From Lepiota brunneoincarnata (taxonomy: Eukaryota; Basidiomycota; Agaricomycetes; Agaricales; Agaricaceae), in contig JAEBUN010000002.1 of NCBI GenBank assembly GCA_023014365.1, positions 310,001-374,000 of the forward strand: a stretch of DNA of 64,000 nucleotides, given 5' to 3'. How positions within the stretch are numbered: the stretch's first letter is position 1; the number at the start of each line of letters is the position of its first letter. Positions 46,004-58,200 of the stretch are shown piece after piece. The notes under the pieces are model-generated. The model was given only the letters and a program-made list of their open reading frames with translations. It was not told where the DNA came from and did not search any database. Both the position numbers and the translations under genes were made by a program.

Positions 46004-46232
46004 CACTGTGAACCCCTACAGGTTGTAATTTATGTCAGAAATAGTCAAGAAGTGAGAATTCCACCAGATAGTGCCATTTTTAGGAGAGTACGTAATAATG
46101 ACATTTTGATAATTACACCAGATAACGCCGTTTTTCTGAATAAAGGTCATAATTCTTTGATAATTCGATGTGAATTACAACACAGCCCCCACATTTTTCG
46201 ACATAAATTACGACCTGTAGGGGTTCACAGTG
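46004..46232. mobile_element. CACTA-like MITE
   Basis: 229 bp with terminal inverted repeats of about 33 bp, CACTGTGAACCCCTACAGGT at each end, one mismatch within the first 33 bases. A 3-bp duplication ATG lies at 46001-46003 and 46233-46235. CACTG termini plus a 3-bp duplication fit the CACTA/EnSpm superfamily. There is no coding capacity; internal DNA is AT-rich with a repeated CACCAGATA segment. Confidence 0.85.
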
Positions 46233-46235
46233 ATG

Positions 46236-47437
46236 TTTTTACATGAAGGGCAGAGAGAAATGAGAGAAAGGGGAAGATGAAATGGTGTATTTGATCCGCC
46301 ACTTCCCAGTGCATTGATGGATCCCGTATGGTGCATTTTGAGTGGTGAAGGAGCTGGGTGTTCTTGGGTGTCGTGGTTATCTCCGCGGTCTCCCCTGAAT
46401 TGGGTGGAGGAGGGGATGACGGGTGCTGCACGGGCAGCCGTTGTTCACTCTCCATATTTGGATGGGACTTTCTGTGCCGACTTCTACGGCGGCTGAAACT
46501 TGTGGGTGCTTGTGTATTTCCTTCCCCAATTTCAAACGAGAATGAGTGAGCCAGGGCTGAAATCAAATTCTTGTGTTACATTTGCCTTCCCCCTCAAAAT
46601 GCTCCACAGATTCATACCTTGCCTACAGGACCCACTCTTTCTTTAATGGCTGCAAGGTCCTCGGGACATTTCTGGAGCTGCTCAGGGCTGAATTGAACGT
46701 GAAGAAAACGAACGATGAGGCATAGGTCAGTAGTGAGCAGAACTGGGTGACTACTTGCAGGCAGTCTGAGAAAGTCCGAGGTCCCAGGCTTGGGCCAGAT
46801 GCTGCCGCCTGGACAAACCTCCCGACCCCTTCCCAAAATACACCATGATTCGACCTTCGAGTGAATAAAGATCATACTGCCTGAGAAGACTTCCCTCACG
46901 ATGCTCCAGTTCCGGAACCTCTCAAGCAAAGGTTGACCTCAATGACCTCGGTGAACTCAGGGGGCAACGCGTAAACTAAACGCACGACCCAGAGTCTAAA
47001 TCAGGGCGAAACAGTAGACATTTTTGGAAATATGCTTGGCCATGATCCGCTCCTACGAGTACATCAGCAATGCCTAGTAATCTGGGCCCTATTCCGCTGC
47101 ATTCCATGTGGCTGGAATGGAGTGATATCCCAGGAAGATCCAAAATTTCCGAGCTTGCTTGATGAGATCATCTATCTCGGTTCTGGAGCGAGCCAGACTG
47201 GCGTTCTGGATAGCTGTAGTAGCCACTTTACCATACGGGCTTTGGAGCAACGGTATGGGCATGTATGAGATACGGCCACCGCCCTGCGGGGATATCTGAG
47301 GTAAATCGCTGGATTTCAGATTTCAAGCATGGCCTCCTTCTCGTCACCCTTGAGCTATCTTTATTCTTAAGATAATCAGAGAAGGACACGTGGTAAAACT
47401 CGTCGGTGTGAGTGCTGAATTCCCTGGGAGAGGGGAC
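46236..47437. other. Unassigned region between the MITE and solo LTR
   Basis: Frames at 46612-46929 (-) and 47032-47268 (+) are the longest. The first reads ...FSPEQLQKCPEDLAAIKERVGPVG and ends at a possible splice donor, so it could be an exon of an unrecognised gene. No family assigned. The last bases GGAC (47434-47437) are the solo LTR target duplication. Confidence 0.3.
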
Positions 47438-48145
47438 TGAAGAGACGTTGACCCTTCTAACGTGCAACGCTGAGAGACGATATGCTGCGAAACGAGGTCC
47501 CGAAACGTAGCGAAACAAAGCGAAACAAGGTGCGAGCGTGAACGGCAAAATGCTCACTGGGCTTCGAAAACCTCACAAGAATGTCTGAGAAAGAAGATAA
47601 ATGGTTTGAGAGGGACTTAGAGACTGAGCGAGAGAGAGAGTGGGCCGTAAATTGACTGCCGAACTCAGAAGTGAGCTCGGAACTTTATATACAAGTAAAA
47701 TATTGTACTAGCTATGTTTTCTGTACCGAAACGGATCGAAAAATGAGAGATAATTATACTAGGGCAGATCTGGGTTATAGTGAGGGTGAAACAGGGGGAA
47801 AGTAAGAAGTTTTTGTGGCTACGTGAACAGATATTAGGGAAGTTGAAAGGAACCAGTGAAAGGGGTGGTGTGCGAGGCATAGAGAGCCCCGAAAGCAGAG
47901 ATAAAATATTTTACAATAGAGTTAGAGAGTGCAAGTTGACATGGGGATAGGGAAAATAAACACGCGAGGATGGAAGGGAAACGGGGACGTTGTCGAAAAT
48001 GGTGGTTGTCACCTTTGGTATGGGCGCTCCGGGATTTTGATCCGAGGTTCGTTCCGAGGTTCGTCAAGTTCGTCAGGTCCGTTCTGCTGCACAAGAGGTG
48101 ACGAGTGGTGGCCGCTACATGAGCAGCCCCTCGTCCACCTCTACA
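47438..48145. repeat. Solo LTR of the E3 family, diverged
   Basis: 708 bp, TGAAGAGACG...CCACCTCTACA. It shares with the E3 LTRs the CGAAACG-rich start, GAGCTCGGAACTTTATATACAAGTAAA, TTTTCTGTACCGAAACGGATCGAAAAAT and the CTCTACA end. The 4-bp duplication GGAC lies at 47434-47437 and 48146-48149. This confirms the 4-bp duplication size inferred for E3. Confidence 0.92.
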
Positions 48146-48838
48146 GGACCCATAGAACCGAGTGGAGCCTGCCGAGCGCAAGACAAGCAGTATGCTATTC
48201 AGTCACCAAGGTATTGGATGCAATGAGTAATTGCGCGTCGAAAAAGGGCCAAGGAGCCACGTCGTGGTAGGGAGGATGGAGGCTGAGATGCTGCCCAGAT
48301 CCGTTCTCTTCGGAATTGCTTTTGTTTATAAGCGAGGTATAGCCCAATTGGGACACAGGGCCTCTGACTCAACTGACAATAGGGAGGGTGCAGGTAAGGA
48401 ATATGCGGAGTCTGAGTTGGGTCCAGTGATCGGGACTTGAGCATATTTGCCAATACTTCAATACTCCACAATTCTGCCAATACCGGATAAAATAGTGGTG
48501 TAGGGTATCGTTTCCGTGGCGGGGTATTGTCAGCCATAATCTCTCTGACAGACTGATAGATGACGTGTATATAAGACCTTCAGAATTAGCTGCTTAGTAT
48601 CATACAAGCTTCGTATCCACCGCTCTCTGAAAACAATCCAAAGACCCTCTACACCCTTTTTATACGTGGTTTGGCAAATAAGCACCCTCAAGGTATTTGC
48701 ATATACATATGACTAAATCATGTTCCCTCATTTATTGATTGGATACAGGACAATGAATACTAGTGCGTCCAGAGGCGTTCTACTCCCAACTACCTCCTAA
48801 CAATGTGATGGTACACAGGCAGCAATACGGGGGACGAT

Positions 48839-49087
48839 ATGGCGTTCAACAAAAGGTTACGGCAGCGTGTGCAGCGAAGGCGGGAAAGGCGTGCCAAGGA
48901 TGCAAAAATCCGAAACACAGATACACCGCAAGGACAGGCGCTACGGGAAAGACAAGCAAGAGATCAGCGCCGGCAAAACCAAGCGAATGCTATAAGAAAA
49001 GTTAATCAGAAACAATTGGAAGAACAGCGCAAGGCGCAGGAGGCCGCCTGGTGCTCGAACCATCCCGGGGCATCTGGCAAGGCATGA
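48839..49087 (+). CDS. Small Arg/Gln-rich protein, copy 2 (82 aa)
   Basis: An 82-codon frame, MAFNKRLRQRVQRRRERRAKDAK, then RERQARDQRRQNQANAIRK and a short tail; predicted mainly helical and highly basic. It aligns by composition and spacing with the copy at 37816-38118 (both have NTP..G then RER-type helices). The ATG directly follows a conserved acceptor (GATGGTACACAG). The frame is intact here, unlike copy 1. A second overlapping frame (48763-49005) is also open but lacks support from copy 1 beyond the shared intron region. Function unknown. Confidence 0.5.
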   Translation: MAFNKRLRQRVQRRRERRAKDAKIRNTDTPQGQALRERQARDQRRQNQANAIRKVNQKQLEEQRKAQEAAWCSNHPGASGKA

Positions 49088-49481
49088 GCCAGCGGCTGAT
49101 TCTTGCACGAGGCAGACATGTGACAAGATCACACCAACTCATATGCGACATTTTACCTTTGTCTGTAGATACTCTCCTCCCTCACTTCCCAGCCTTCAAT
49201 TTCGCGTGTATACCACGCAATATCTAGCACCCTTTTTCAACTACTGGCCATATCTGATACCTCCAACCTGACAAACACGTCACCGACTATGAGACCACCC
49301 TACAACGCGCCAACCTTGACATTATCACCATCAGACACTCGCAATACACTCAGCCAGCAACGGAACCAGATGCCTCGTATGGAATAGCATCCCAGCGATC
49401 ACCAACACTGACACCAATGCTAACACCACCACCACTCGCCACCAACCCCTGGCCCCAGCCCTCCCTCAACCGCCGGAATGG

Positions 49482-49604
49482 GGCTTGAAGAAAGCCCCGT
49501 CCCTCTTCTCCAGCTTACACAGTATCGAGTTCTGTTATTCTACGCTATTGGTGATTTATAATTTATATTTTATGTTACCTGGATGCCTCATGGTGCAAGA
49601 TAGC
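49482..49604 (+). repeat. Short dispersed repeat, copy 2 (partner 1368-1490)
   Basis: GGGGCTTGAAGAAAGCCCCG hairpin, CAGTATCGAGTTCTGTTATTCTAC, the AT run, CCTGGATGCCTCA. It lies inside the extra DNA that separates the small ORF from its 3' flank, so it likely arrived with, or is, that insertion. Confidence 0.65.
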
Positions 49605-49932
49605 ACATTTAGATCATTTGCAAGGTGGATGTATTTGCGCACTTCAGCAAAGGCTCCATAGTAGTAGGACACAGTCAAAATTGTTAGACCAATAGTCGTC
49701 ATTTGGCTATTGCTTCTTCAAGTCTCGTTGCCCTCAGATATATTCTCAGTAAGCAAGGGAGGACAAGGGAACAACTTGTGAGTAGGAAGCGCTATGGGTC
49801 GATGGTGCATGACAGTCGAGAATCAGGGTGACGCAGGTAGTATCGTGTATTTTCCTGACAGCCACCTGCCGGTTAACTACATCCTAGAGCGACCAACCAA
49901 TGTCTTATGTTTTCAAATTAAGGGGTAATCTC

Positions 49933-50376
49933 CTATATGGTGTTCAGCATCAGAAGTTTTTTGACACTTTCCTTCTCGATCATTATCTTCACATCCCAGA
50001 CATCTCCGAGTAGATGCAGGGTATCCGAGAACGTCACAGGGGCCAATTCAGTGGCATATTGAGCATCAATCCACTGATGATACTGGAGGAGTGCCCCCTG
50101 GAGACTTTCGAAAAGAGTTGAGAGGGGCCCACTATCGATGAACACAAACCCTCGCCTGAGAAAGCAGAACCCTTTGATCAAGCGCCACTTTTGATCTCCT
50201 CCACTACTGATGGGGCACACTTCATTGGGGGTCTCCCCTATAATGTATTTCGTATCTTCCTGTTGGTTGCAGTGGGGGTCATGTGAACTGATATAGAGGG
50301 GGATCCGGAACAGTGGCTCCGTGCTATCCCGAATTACACGTTGTTTGTATTGATGTTTGAGAAGGTGAGTTGACAT
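49933..50376 (-). CDS. Hypothetical protein, 147 aa
   Basis: A single uninterrupted minus-strand frame from MSTHLLKHQYKQRV to LLMLNTI. No signal peptide, membrane helix or domain is recognised. The C-terminal half looks globular (FSDTLHLLGDVWDVKIMIEKESVKKLL). It lies 240 bp downstream of the permease gene on the same strand. It could be a single-exon gene or a remnant. Confidence 0.35.
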   Translation of the reverse strand: MSTHLLKHQYKQRVIRDSTEPLFRIPLYISSHDPHCNQQEDTKYIIGETPNEVCPISSGGDQKWRLIKGFCFLRRGFVFIDSGPLSTLFESLQGALLQYHQWIDAQYATELAPVTFSDTLHLLGDVWDVKIMIEKESVKKLLMLNTI

Positions 50377-50616
50377 GAAAAACCATGTCCCCTACCAGAC
50401 CAATCAAGCCATGGTCTCTGTCACCAAAGGCTATGACTTGCTGTGTGGTTTAAATATCTCTTGACCGAGACCCTGGAGGCATCTCGGGCCGTTGTTCGCC
50501 GGGGTTGAGGCAATTACATCTTTCTAGACACCTGTCTACATATGTACAAAATTATAAATGAAGGCAAGTGAAGAAGAATACGAGGTATCAAAACAGAAAG
50601 TTCAAATAACATGGGC

Positions 50617-52727
50617 TCAAGAAACGCAGGCCTTCTGATTTCCCTCGGACTGCGACTCGACGTCAATATCCTCCGCCCCTGATGACAATGGACTGTTCCC
50701 ACTCGGGTGACCGTCGCACGAGGGCTCATGAGGAAGTATGAGATTAAGAACTGCAGCGATAACCCCAGCAGCCAAGACTGCAGAGAAAGTTTAGTGAACT
50801 CCACACAAAAGGAACAAACCCACTCACACGGCGTACTCAGAATGATAGTAATTGAATCAAAGAGACTCCTCAATCCATTACCCGGACTATCCACCCGCTC
50901 AAACAAATACGTGAAGACATCCTTTTGGAGCAAATTCCCAAACCCAAATGCCAGAGCCGCAGCAAGCACGAACCGATCCTTCCTCGAAAACCTCACATGC
51001 GCAATTACACGAATACCAGACGTTGCAACGCTCGCAAACAAAAACGTCGTGACACCCCCCAGAACTGGCGCCGGAATCGCCAGAAACACACCAGATATCT
51101 TTCCGAGCACTCCAAACAGAATCAAGAAAAAACAACACCACCTCCCCGCAGTCCTATTCGCACACCGCGTAATCGCAATCACACCATTATTCTGCGCAAA
51201 AGTCGAAAGAGGAGTAACTGTGAACAATGCGGACATGAACCCTGAAATTCCATCACCGAGAACTCCACCCTGAATACGTGAGTCAAATACATCGCCTGTG
51301 ACGGGTTGTCGAGAGACTTCGGCAGAGGCAGTGATGTCGCCTATAGCTTCCATGGCTAAGGAAACGTACACGGCGAGCATAGGGAGGATAGCGGGTGGGT
51401 ATATGCCGAGTTTGAAACGGTGGGCCCAGAGGAAGGTGATGGCTGGGGCGGATTTGATGGTGGAATCGCTGATGTAGCCTGTGGCACCTGCGACGATGCA
51501 GCCAACGAGGAGACCAATGATGACAGAGATATTTTTCATAAAAGGTGAACCGAAGGCTTCGGTGATGATGATGGAGATAAAGGAAGTGAAACCCAGGCCA
51601 ATGAACTCTGCAGAACCCCAGCTTTATTCATGTAAGTTGTGTTCAGCGAACGGTTAAGGAACGTATGGTAAAAGCAACTTACGGAAGGGCACGGGGAGCA
51701 TCAATGTTGGGACAGAGTGCAAAGAATCCTGTTGTAGGTCTTTTCATACAATCATTCGATCCACCACCCCAGTTTGCAATGCCAGATTCGCCAATGAGTG
51801 AAGCGCCTATCATGAGGATGACGGTCCCAGTCACAATAGGAGGGAAAACCCTTTTGAGAAAACGAGGGGAGCAGAAAGACAGGAAGATTTCGAGGAAGGA
51901 ACAAACGAGCGAGGTCCCTGGAGTGTGATTGGAAGTGTCAGCATCTAGTGGGGGAACTTGGCTGTGACACTCACCTAGAACCTTGCCATAGGCATCCGGA
52001 CAGTATCCTCGAACAAGTACCCCGTCGACGATGGATGTCGGGCATGTCCCATCGTTATACATAGCATTGAAGATCTTTAGGCCGTCTCAATACAGTACAG
52101 TCATTCTTAGACCACGCGGTTGACTCACGGCATTACTCGTCGATAGCGTCGCGAAACTCGTTCCAACAACCGTAATCAACCCCGTCCCAACATAATAGTT
52201 CCGGAACAGATGGATCCTCGAAATTTGCACCAGACTCATAATCCCTGACACATACCGATTCAGATTCTTTGAGGTCAACCCCTGAAACAGGCTCACCAGA
52301 ACCAATCAAGGAAGCAGAAATCAAATATGCCGACACGTCCGGCGGAAAATTAAGGGCAGACGCAAAGATAATAGGCGGCGTGATCAAACCCGCAAGCATA
52401 GCAAGTGCATGTTGCAGCCCAGACGAAATGGCAAGCACAAGCGGCAATTCGTCATCCAGCGCATAAAACGGCGGATCGCGTGCCAAGTTGCGTTGCAGAC
52501 AAGGCAGAGTAGGTATGCATAACCTATACCCAGGGCGTTCCGGTAATGTGCTGTCGAATGCGAGGTGGGATAAGAGGAACATACTGAGCGTAGTTGTAAT
52601 CGCCAAGCCATCCCTCCCTCGTTGTGACCTTGCGCTTGACCAATTCATAGGTATCGCGAAATGGGTTTGGCTTCGCTGATGGCGGCTTTGTAGCTATCGG
52701 TTGTTTGATGATCGGTGCAGTAGACAT
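50617..52727 (-). CDS. Uric acid-xanthine permease (NAT/NCS2 family, UapA/UapC type)
   Basis: A plasma-membrane proton symporter for uric acid and xanthine, supplying purines as nitrogen. The start MSTAPIIKQPIATKPPSA (52727) leads to GDYNYA, then after an intron QLCIPTLPC. Transmembrane 1 follows: GLQHALAMLAGLITPPII, with the QH motif that is functional in UapA. Later come SLIGESGIANWGGG, AMEAIGDITASAEVS, the NAT signature QNNGVIAITR (Q-N-x-G-x4-T-R) and APVLGGVTTFLFASV. The last intron (donor GTGAGTGG, 50776-50829 approximately) joins STP-FLAAGVIAAVLNLILPHE, giving a cytoplasmic tail ending KACVS with TGA at 50617-50619. Reading through that intron instead gives a false 341-codon end. At least six introns. 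Probably functional. Its neighbour HDAC lies upstream on the same strand, 294 bp away. Confidence 0.9.
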
Positions 52728-53020
52728 GAAGGTAGAGCGAGTCAGAAAAGGGTATCCAACGGCGCTCGAAGTTCTGACCGGGAGAAGGAGCCGAATAGCG
52801 TGGAGCCAAATATTCCTCTGCCATCAGTTTCCTCGGTGAAGATAAGGCTCCCCGGCGGCAATCCAGTGACACCACATGATTGTGGTCGTCGAAAGGTCCA
52901 ATGAATGCTCAAAGATAGCCTTGAATCGCTTATCGTGAGAACATATGTTTTCTTATCTTATCTCCATCAGGCACAAGATGTCCAGGCCCTTCGAGTAAAA
53001 ATACACACATTCCAACCAAC

Positions 53021-55111
53021 TCACGAGTCTAGCATAACCATACTATTACCATCATCCCACTCATCCTCCATCGCTTCCCCGTCCCGTTGTTCACGACCCC
53101 CTCTCTCCATCAACCCCGCAAGATTCAACGGACGCGGCACCGGTGAGATCGCATCCCTCGTCGAAAACATCCCATCCTCCATTCCCGGATAACTGAAAAA
53201 CTTGCGCTTGGTAGTCTTCCCAAGGGGCGCACCACAATCAAAGTGCCCAAATCCGTTTTCGTGCACAGGGACATCAAAGTATCGTCCCGTCAACAAGCTC
53301 ATCCGCTTCCTGCCCGGAACCGCGACCCCTCCTCCATCTTTGGCTGTAGCCGTCACAGACGATCGACTTCGTCCATTTTGCAGTTTCCATCCACCCCCCG
53401 CGGACTCGTCCGAGTCCCATGACTCTTCGTCTGATTCTGACGATGGCGAGTCAGACTCTTGGAGGTTGTACACGTAGCGCGCGTGCTCTATTATATGGTA
53501 TGGTATGTTGAGCTAATATCAGCAAAGATGGAGAGCCAACTTACGGGCGAGGCGCTCATCGAGCTCGTCCCATTCGTCTTCATGCTTGACAAGCCCGAGG
53601 TGTTCACCGAGGCTTTCCCTTGGTACGTCATGCGCCTGCACTGAAGGCGCACCACTTAGCTCCTGGAGCTGTTCAAGCGCAGTGATTCTGGTTCGTGTTA
53701 ATGAGTTACCGGGCATTTTAGGTGAATCAATTCGAGGCCAACGCACCGGACCTTCTCCAGAGACCCATCTTTGACATTGAGGTCATCCATGTTGTTTCCC
53801 ACTACCTCAAGCCTATATCTCGGCGCGAACCACTCGAAGTATTCGTTCCATGGAAGATTAGGGTCAATGTCATTCTCAATGCCGAGCGCACACGCCGTTT
53901 CGTACGTCCATAACCGCGCAACATTCTTGACCGTGTATCCTCCGCCACCTAATAGAATGAGGGGAATGTTCTGTTGCCGGAGGAATTGAACGCAGTGCGC
54001 ATGTCCGTTCATTGTGAGGTTGAAGCATCCCAGCTTGTCTCCCGCCAATGAATCTGCACCGCATTGCAGCACGACTGCTGAAGGCTGAAAGACGTCAAGT
54101 ATTTTCGCAATAACCTGAGATTTCCAATAATCATATTTATCAGAAAGGTGGAAAAGAATAAGGACATACCGGCTCAAAGACACTCTTGAAAGATTCATCC
54201 GTAATGCCATCCTTCAGGGGTACGTTCAATGCGTATCCCTTCCCCTTCCGCCTCCCCTTATCCTCCTGAGTTCCTGTACCGGGGAAGTACTCGCCAAACT
54301 TGTGAAAACTGCACGTCATAACCCTGTCAGTTGTATAAAAAGCCTCTTCCACACCATCTCCATGATGACAATCGATATCGATGTAAAGGACTCGAGGATA
54401 TGTACGGAGAAGTTCGAGGATACCGAGCACGATGTCGTTGACATAGCAGAAGCCCGATGCTTCGCGCTTCTTGGCGTGGTGGAGGCCTCCAGCCCAGTTT
54501 ATAGCTATGTCGGCAGCGCCTGTGCCTATTCGTTGGGCGGCGGCTGCGGTTTTCGATTTAGTATACTTTTGGCCCAAGTGGAAGTGGGGACGTACATATT
54601 GAGCCGCCGGCCGATATTGAACAGAACTCAAACACGCCTTCGAAGGCTGGGTTGTCCTCTCCTACTAGGACTGGAGAAATAGGATCCATCTCGTGAGCTT
54701 TGCAAGGGTGGAGACAAGAGAGGGTGAAAACGAACATCTTGTTCCGTGGTATGTGAGTTCTTCTGCTGTCTCTGGGGTAACGCGGGTTAGGAAATGGATG
54801 TATTCGTCGGTGTGGAATGCGGTCATCATCTCGGGAGTGGCACGTTTGGACCGCTAAGAGGAGAATACGTTAAGTGCACCAAGAGTAATACACAGCTCCA
54901 GCAAAGGCGACTTACGAGGATGTGCATCTTGGGAAGCATATCGTAGGCAGCCACCAGGTCGTGCGTGACCCGTATGCGGTGTGGCTTCATGGGATGGCCG
55001 AGACCGTACGAATACGAGCCAACATCATCTGAGGAGGCATTATACACCAGGATAATAGAAGGGAGCAGAATACGCACTGTCGAAGTAGTACGCAACCTTG
55101 CGTTTCGACAT
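53021..55111 (-). CDS. Class I histone deacetylase, RPD3/HDAC1-like
   Basis: A zinc-dependent lysine deacetylase of nuclear corepressor complexes. The start is [11 protein letters not shown] (55111); a short intron then gives [19 protein letters not shown], the class I hallmark. Catalytic regions follow: [21 protein letters not shown] (tandem His), [17 protein letters not shown] (zinc Asp/His), [32 protein letters not shown] and [19 protein letters not shown] (catalytic Tyr). The intron between SISAG and [17 protein letters not shown] (donor GTACGTCC) was checked and keeps frame. The C-terminal extension (53021-53473) is acidic/Ser-rich ([13 protein letters not shown]) and ends VMLDS, as in fungal RPD3 proteins. 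It runs divergent from the Mcd4 gene, with 164 bp between starts. Confidence 0.92.
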
Positions 55112-55275
55112 AGCTGTGGTTTGACCTATACACAAAATGATCGGAAATGAGCTTCATAGACTCACGTGACCTATAATCCCCTTCATTGTCCGTTCATGTC
55201 CCAGGGTGAGTAACAACATATAGTCGTCCGACAATCATTAATCGTAGAAATAGGAGGGCATTGAACACTTCTCAC
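55112..55275. promoter_or_regulatory. Shared divergent promoter, HDAC and Mcd4/PIG-N
   Basis: Only 164 bp separate the two ATGs on opposite strands. No clear TATA box on either side. Such short gaps in fungi usually hold a nucleosome-free bidirectional promoter. Confidence 0.6.
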
Positions 55276-58200
55276 ATGCCACCAGGAACAGATGGCACAA
55301 CGCAAAGAGACGCGCAATACAGTATCGGAAGACTGCTGCTCATAGGCCTCCTCTTCCACCTCGTTTTCATCGGCTCTGTCTTTGACTGCTACTTCACGAG
55401 CCCAGTTGTCCATGGAATGGAAAGCTTTCAGCTTAAGAAGCCAGAGGCGAAACGGCTGGTCCTGATCGTCGGTGCGTGTTCATCCTAACAGTTCACTAAT
55501 CGAGTATTAATCAATATCCTAGGTGACGGCTTACGCGCTGACCTGTTGTTCAACGAGAATCCATTTCCAAAAATTAACGACTCACCGAGAATCGTTGCCC
55601 CATATCTGAGATCCATCGTCGAGACACGCGGGGCATTCGGGATCTCGCATACGAGGGTGCCTACAGAGAGCCGACCGGGGCATGTCGCTATCATCGGAGG
55701 GATGTATGAAGACGTGTCGGCTGTGACCAAGGTTCGTGCTCCCCTCCTTGAAATATAAAACAGCCACGAATTCCACGCAGGGATGGAAGACCAACCCGGT
55801 GGATTTTGATTCGGTGTTCAACCAATCTAGCACGACGTTTTCCTTTGGTTCGCCAGATATTTTACCCATGTTTACGCGTGGTGCGATACCTGGAAGAGTG
55901 CTGGAATGGAGTTATGATGCAGATGAGGAGAATTTTACCAAGGGTACGTCTCAAGGTTCTGATATTCGTGTTGCCGCTCACACATCAGTTAGATGCTGCC
56001 GAGCTCGATAGATGGGTCTCGGACCAGCTGGAAGCGCTCCTTGCCAATGCGACTACAGATCCGATACTCGACGCTAAACTACGCTCAGACAAAGTCGTGT
56101 TCTTCCTTCACCTCCTCGGACTAGACATCACAGGACATTCATACCGACCTCACTCGCAAGAATATATGAACAACATCCAGGCCGTGGATGAAATTGTGCA
56201 AAAAACCGAAGAACTCATGAAAAAGTTCTACCAAGATGATGAGACCAGCTTCGTCTTCACGGCTGACCACGGAATGTCAGTAATAGGGAACCACGGAGAC
56301 GGGCGTGAGTCCCATTCCCACTTTCCTCATCCAATAAACTAACATCGTCTTGTCTCCAGATCCTGACTGTACACGCACACCCCTCATTGCGTGGGGTAAA
56401 GGCATCCGCGGACCACTGCCAGATTTCTCGCCCTCTTCACATGACAACTATTCCGAACCATGGGGTCTAACACACCTCTATAGGAGAGACGTCGAGCAGG
56501 CTGACATCGCGGCGCTTATGTCCGCGCTTATTGGTGTTTCGTGGCCTGTCAATTCTGTCGGTGTGTTGCCTGATGTTGATCCTGAACGCCCAGGGTATCT
56601 CGAGCCGAAGTTGGGCGAGGAGACGTTGGCGGAGGCAGCGCTGGTTAATGCAAAGATGATACTGGAGCAGTACCGCCTCAAGCATGGTGCGTCTTACTTT
56701 CTACTCAGGAAATCGTTTCGGTGCATGATGAATATTACCAGAACTCAAGAAATTGCATACGTTATTTTACAAACCGTACTCCCCTCTCGAGTCTGGCACC
56801 TCCCCGAACCGCGATTACAAACTCGACCACATCCAGTCGCTTATAAATTCCTCTCAATGGCGCGAAGCCCGTCGTGCATCACAATCCCTCATCACTGAAA
56901 CACTCAATGGGTTACACTACCTCCAAACCTACGACCGAACGCTCCTCCGCACAGTAGTGACTCTGGCATACCTCGGGTGGATGTTCTACGCTTCGTTGTA
57001 TATCATCCGACCTCTCGATCGACCCGTACCTGGTAGAAGCATCCATGGGTTGGTGTATGCCACAAGATACGCGCCGGTAGGGTGTCGCAGGAATATGGTG
57101 GGGTGTATTTGTGATGCAGAAGTCGCCGTGGAGTTATTATGTCTATGTCGCGTTCCCCGCATACTTCTGGTCGCAACTTTTGGCGCAGGGATTACCGTAC
57201 CTCTTGCATTCGGTGGGTTGGAGGGGTGTTTGGAGAGGTGCAAAGGCTCACGTTGGGTATGTTGTCATCACAGTGTGTGCGTTGCTCGGATTTGCGGTGC
57301 GTCTGTCATGGTTGCTTTACGCTCACGTAACTTCATGGCTGATTTACTCACACTGGGGGTTGATAAAACAGACGGGATATACACACCGAGTGATATGGAC
57401 CTGTGGGACCTTGCTGATACCCAATAATTGGCTCGTCGGCCATTCCAGAGGACAGAGGAGGGACACACTTCGCTCTGCGTCTGGGCATTTGATGCTCTGG
57501 TATATCGTATGTGGGGCCTGTTCTATGTTCCCTCTGGTTTCTGTCGATCGAGAGGAGAATTTATTCCTGATGTGAGTTAACAGCCACTTCCAGACCCCAA
57601 GCGATGGTCATCCACTCTTGCTAACGCGAGTATGATTCCACTTCTAGTGCAGCTGGTGGATTGGCATTCGTACTTGTGGGTTGGTATGCCTGCGCGGATG
57701 GTGGAACGGCAGGCTGAATACTGGTTTGGAGCGATAGCTAGAGATCGGATGAAGCGGTTGTTCAGAATCCAGGTGCGTCCGAGGGATGATTCAGCATGGA
57801 ATCATTTTTGAGCGATATTGGTGGTTGTGCAGATCTCGTCCATAGCAGTTATCACTCTGACGACGGTTTACTCCTGCTACAAGTCTTCGTAATAAACAAG
57901 GACTCTCGGTAACCGCCCAATTGCTCAATTGGGTATTCTTATGTGAGTAGCCAAGAGCATGTCCTCGGAATGTGGTTGACTGTTTGATTAATCCTCACGT
58001 CTAGTGTTCCCATCCGCACTCCCCTATTTCAACCGAGACCCTAATCATACCACCGCGTCAAAACTCTTGATGTATTTCCTTGGTTTTGGCCCGTGCTTTG
58101 TCGTACTCTCAATCAGTGTTGAGGGGTTATTCTTCGTTGTGTACTCAGCAGTATTGGTGTGTTGGGTCATTTCCGAGAGGATGACAAAGTATGCTGGGTT

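Larger units (their letters stand above)
48337..49742 (+). repeat. Small-gene duplication unit, copy 2
   Basis: Same order as 37447-38210 (shared leader, TATA box at 48568-48575, introns, basic ORF, 3' flank at about 49625-49742), but with about 0.5 kb extra between ORF and 3' flank. The dispersed repeat 49482-49604 lies inside that extra DNA. Confidence 0.75.

Noticed and set aside
50514..50830. Long C-terminal extension of the NAT permease (SWLLGLSLQF...)
   Set aside because: It arises from reading an intron with a perfect GTGAGT donor. Splicing gives the family sequence and a normal tail.
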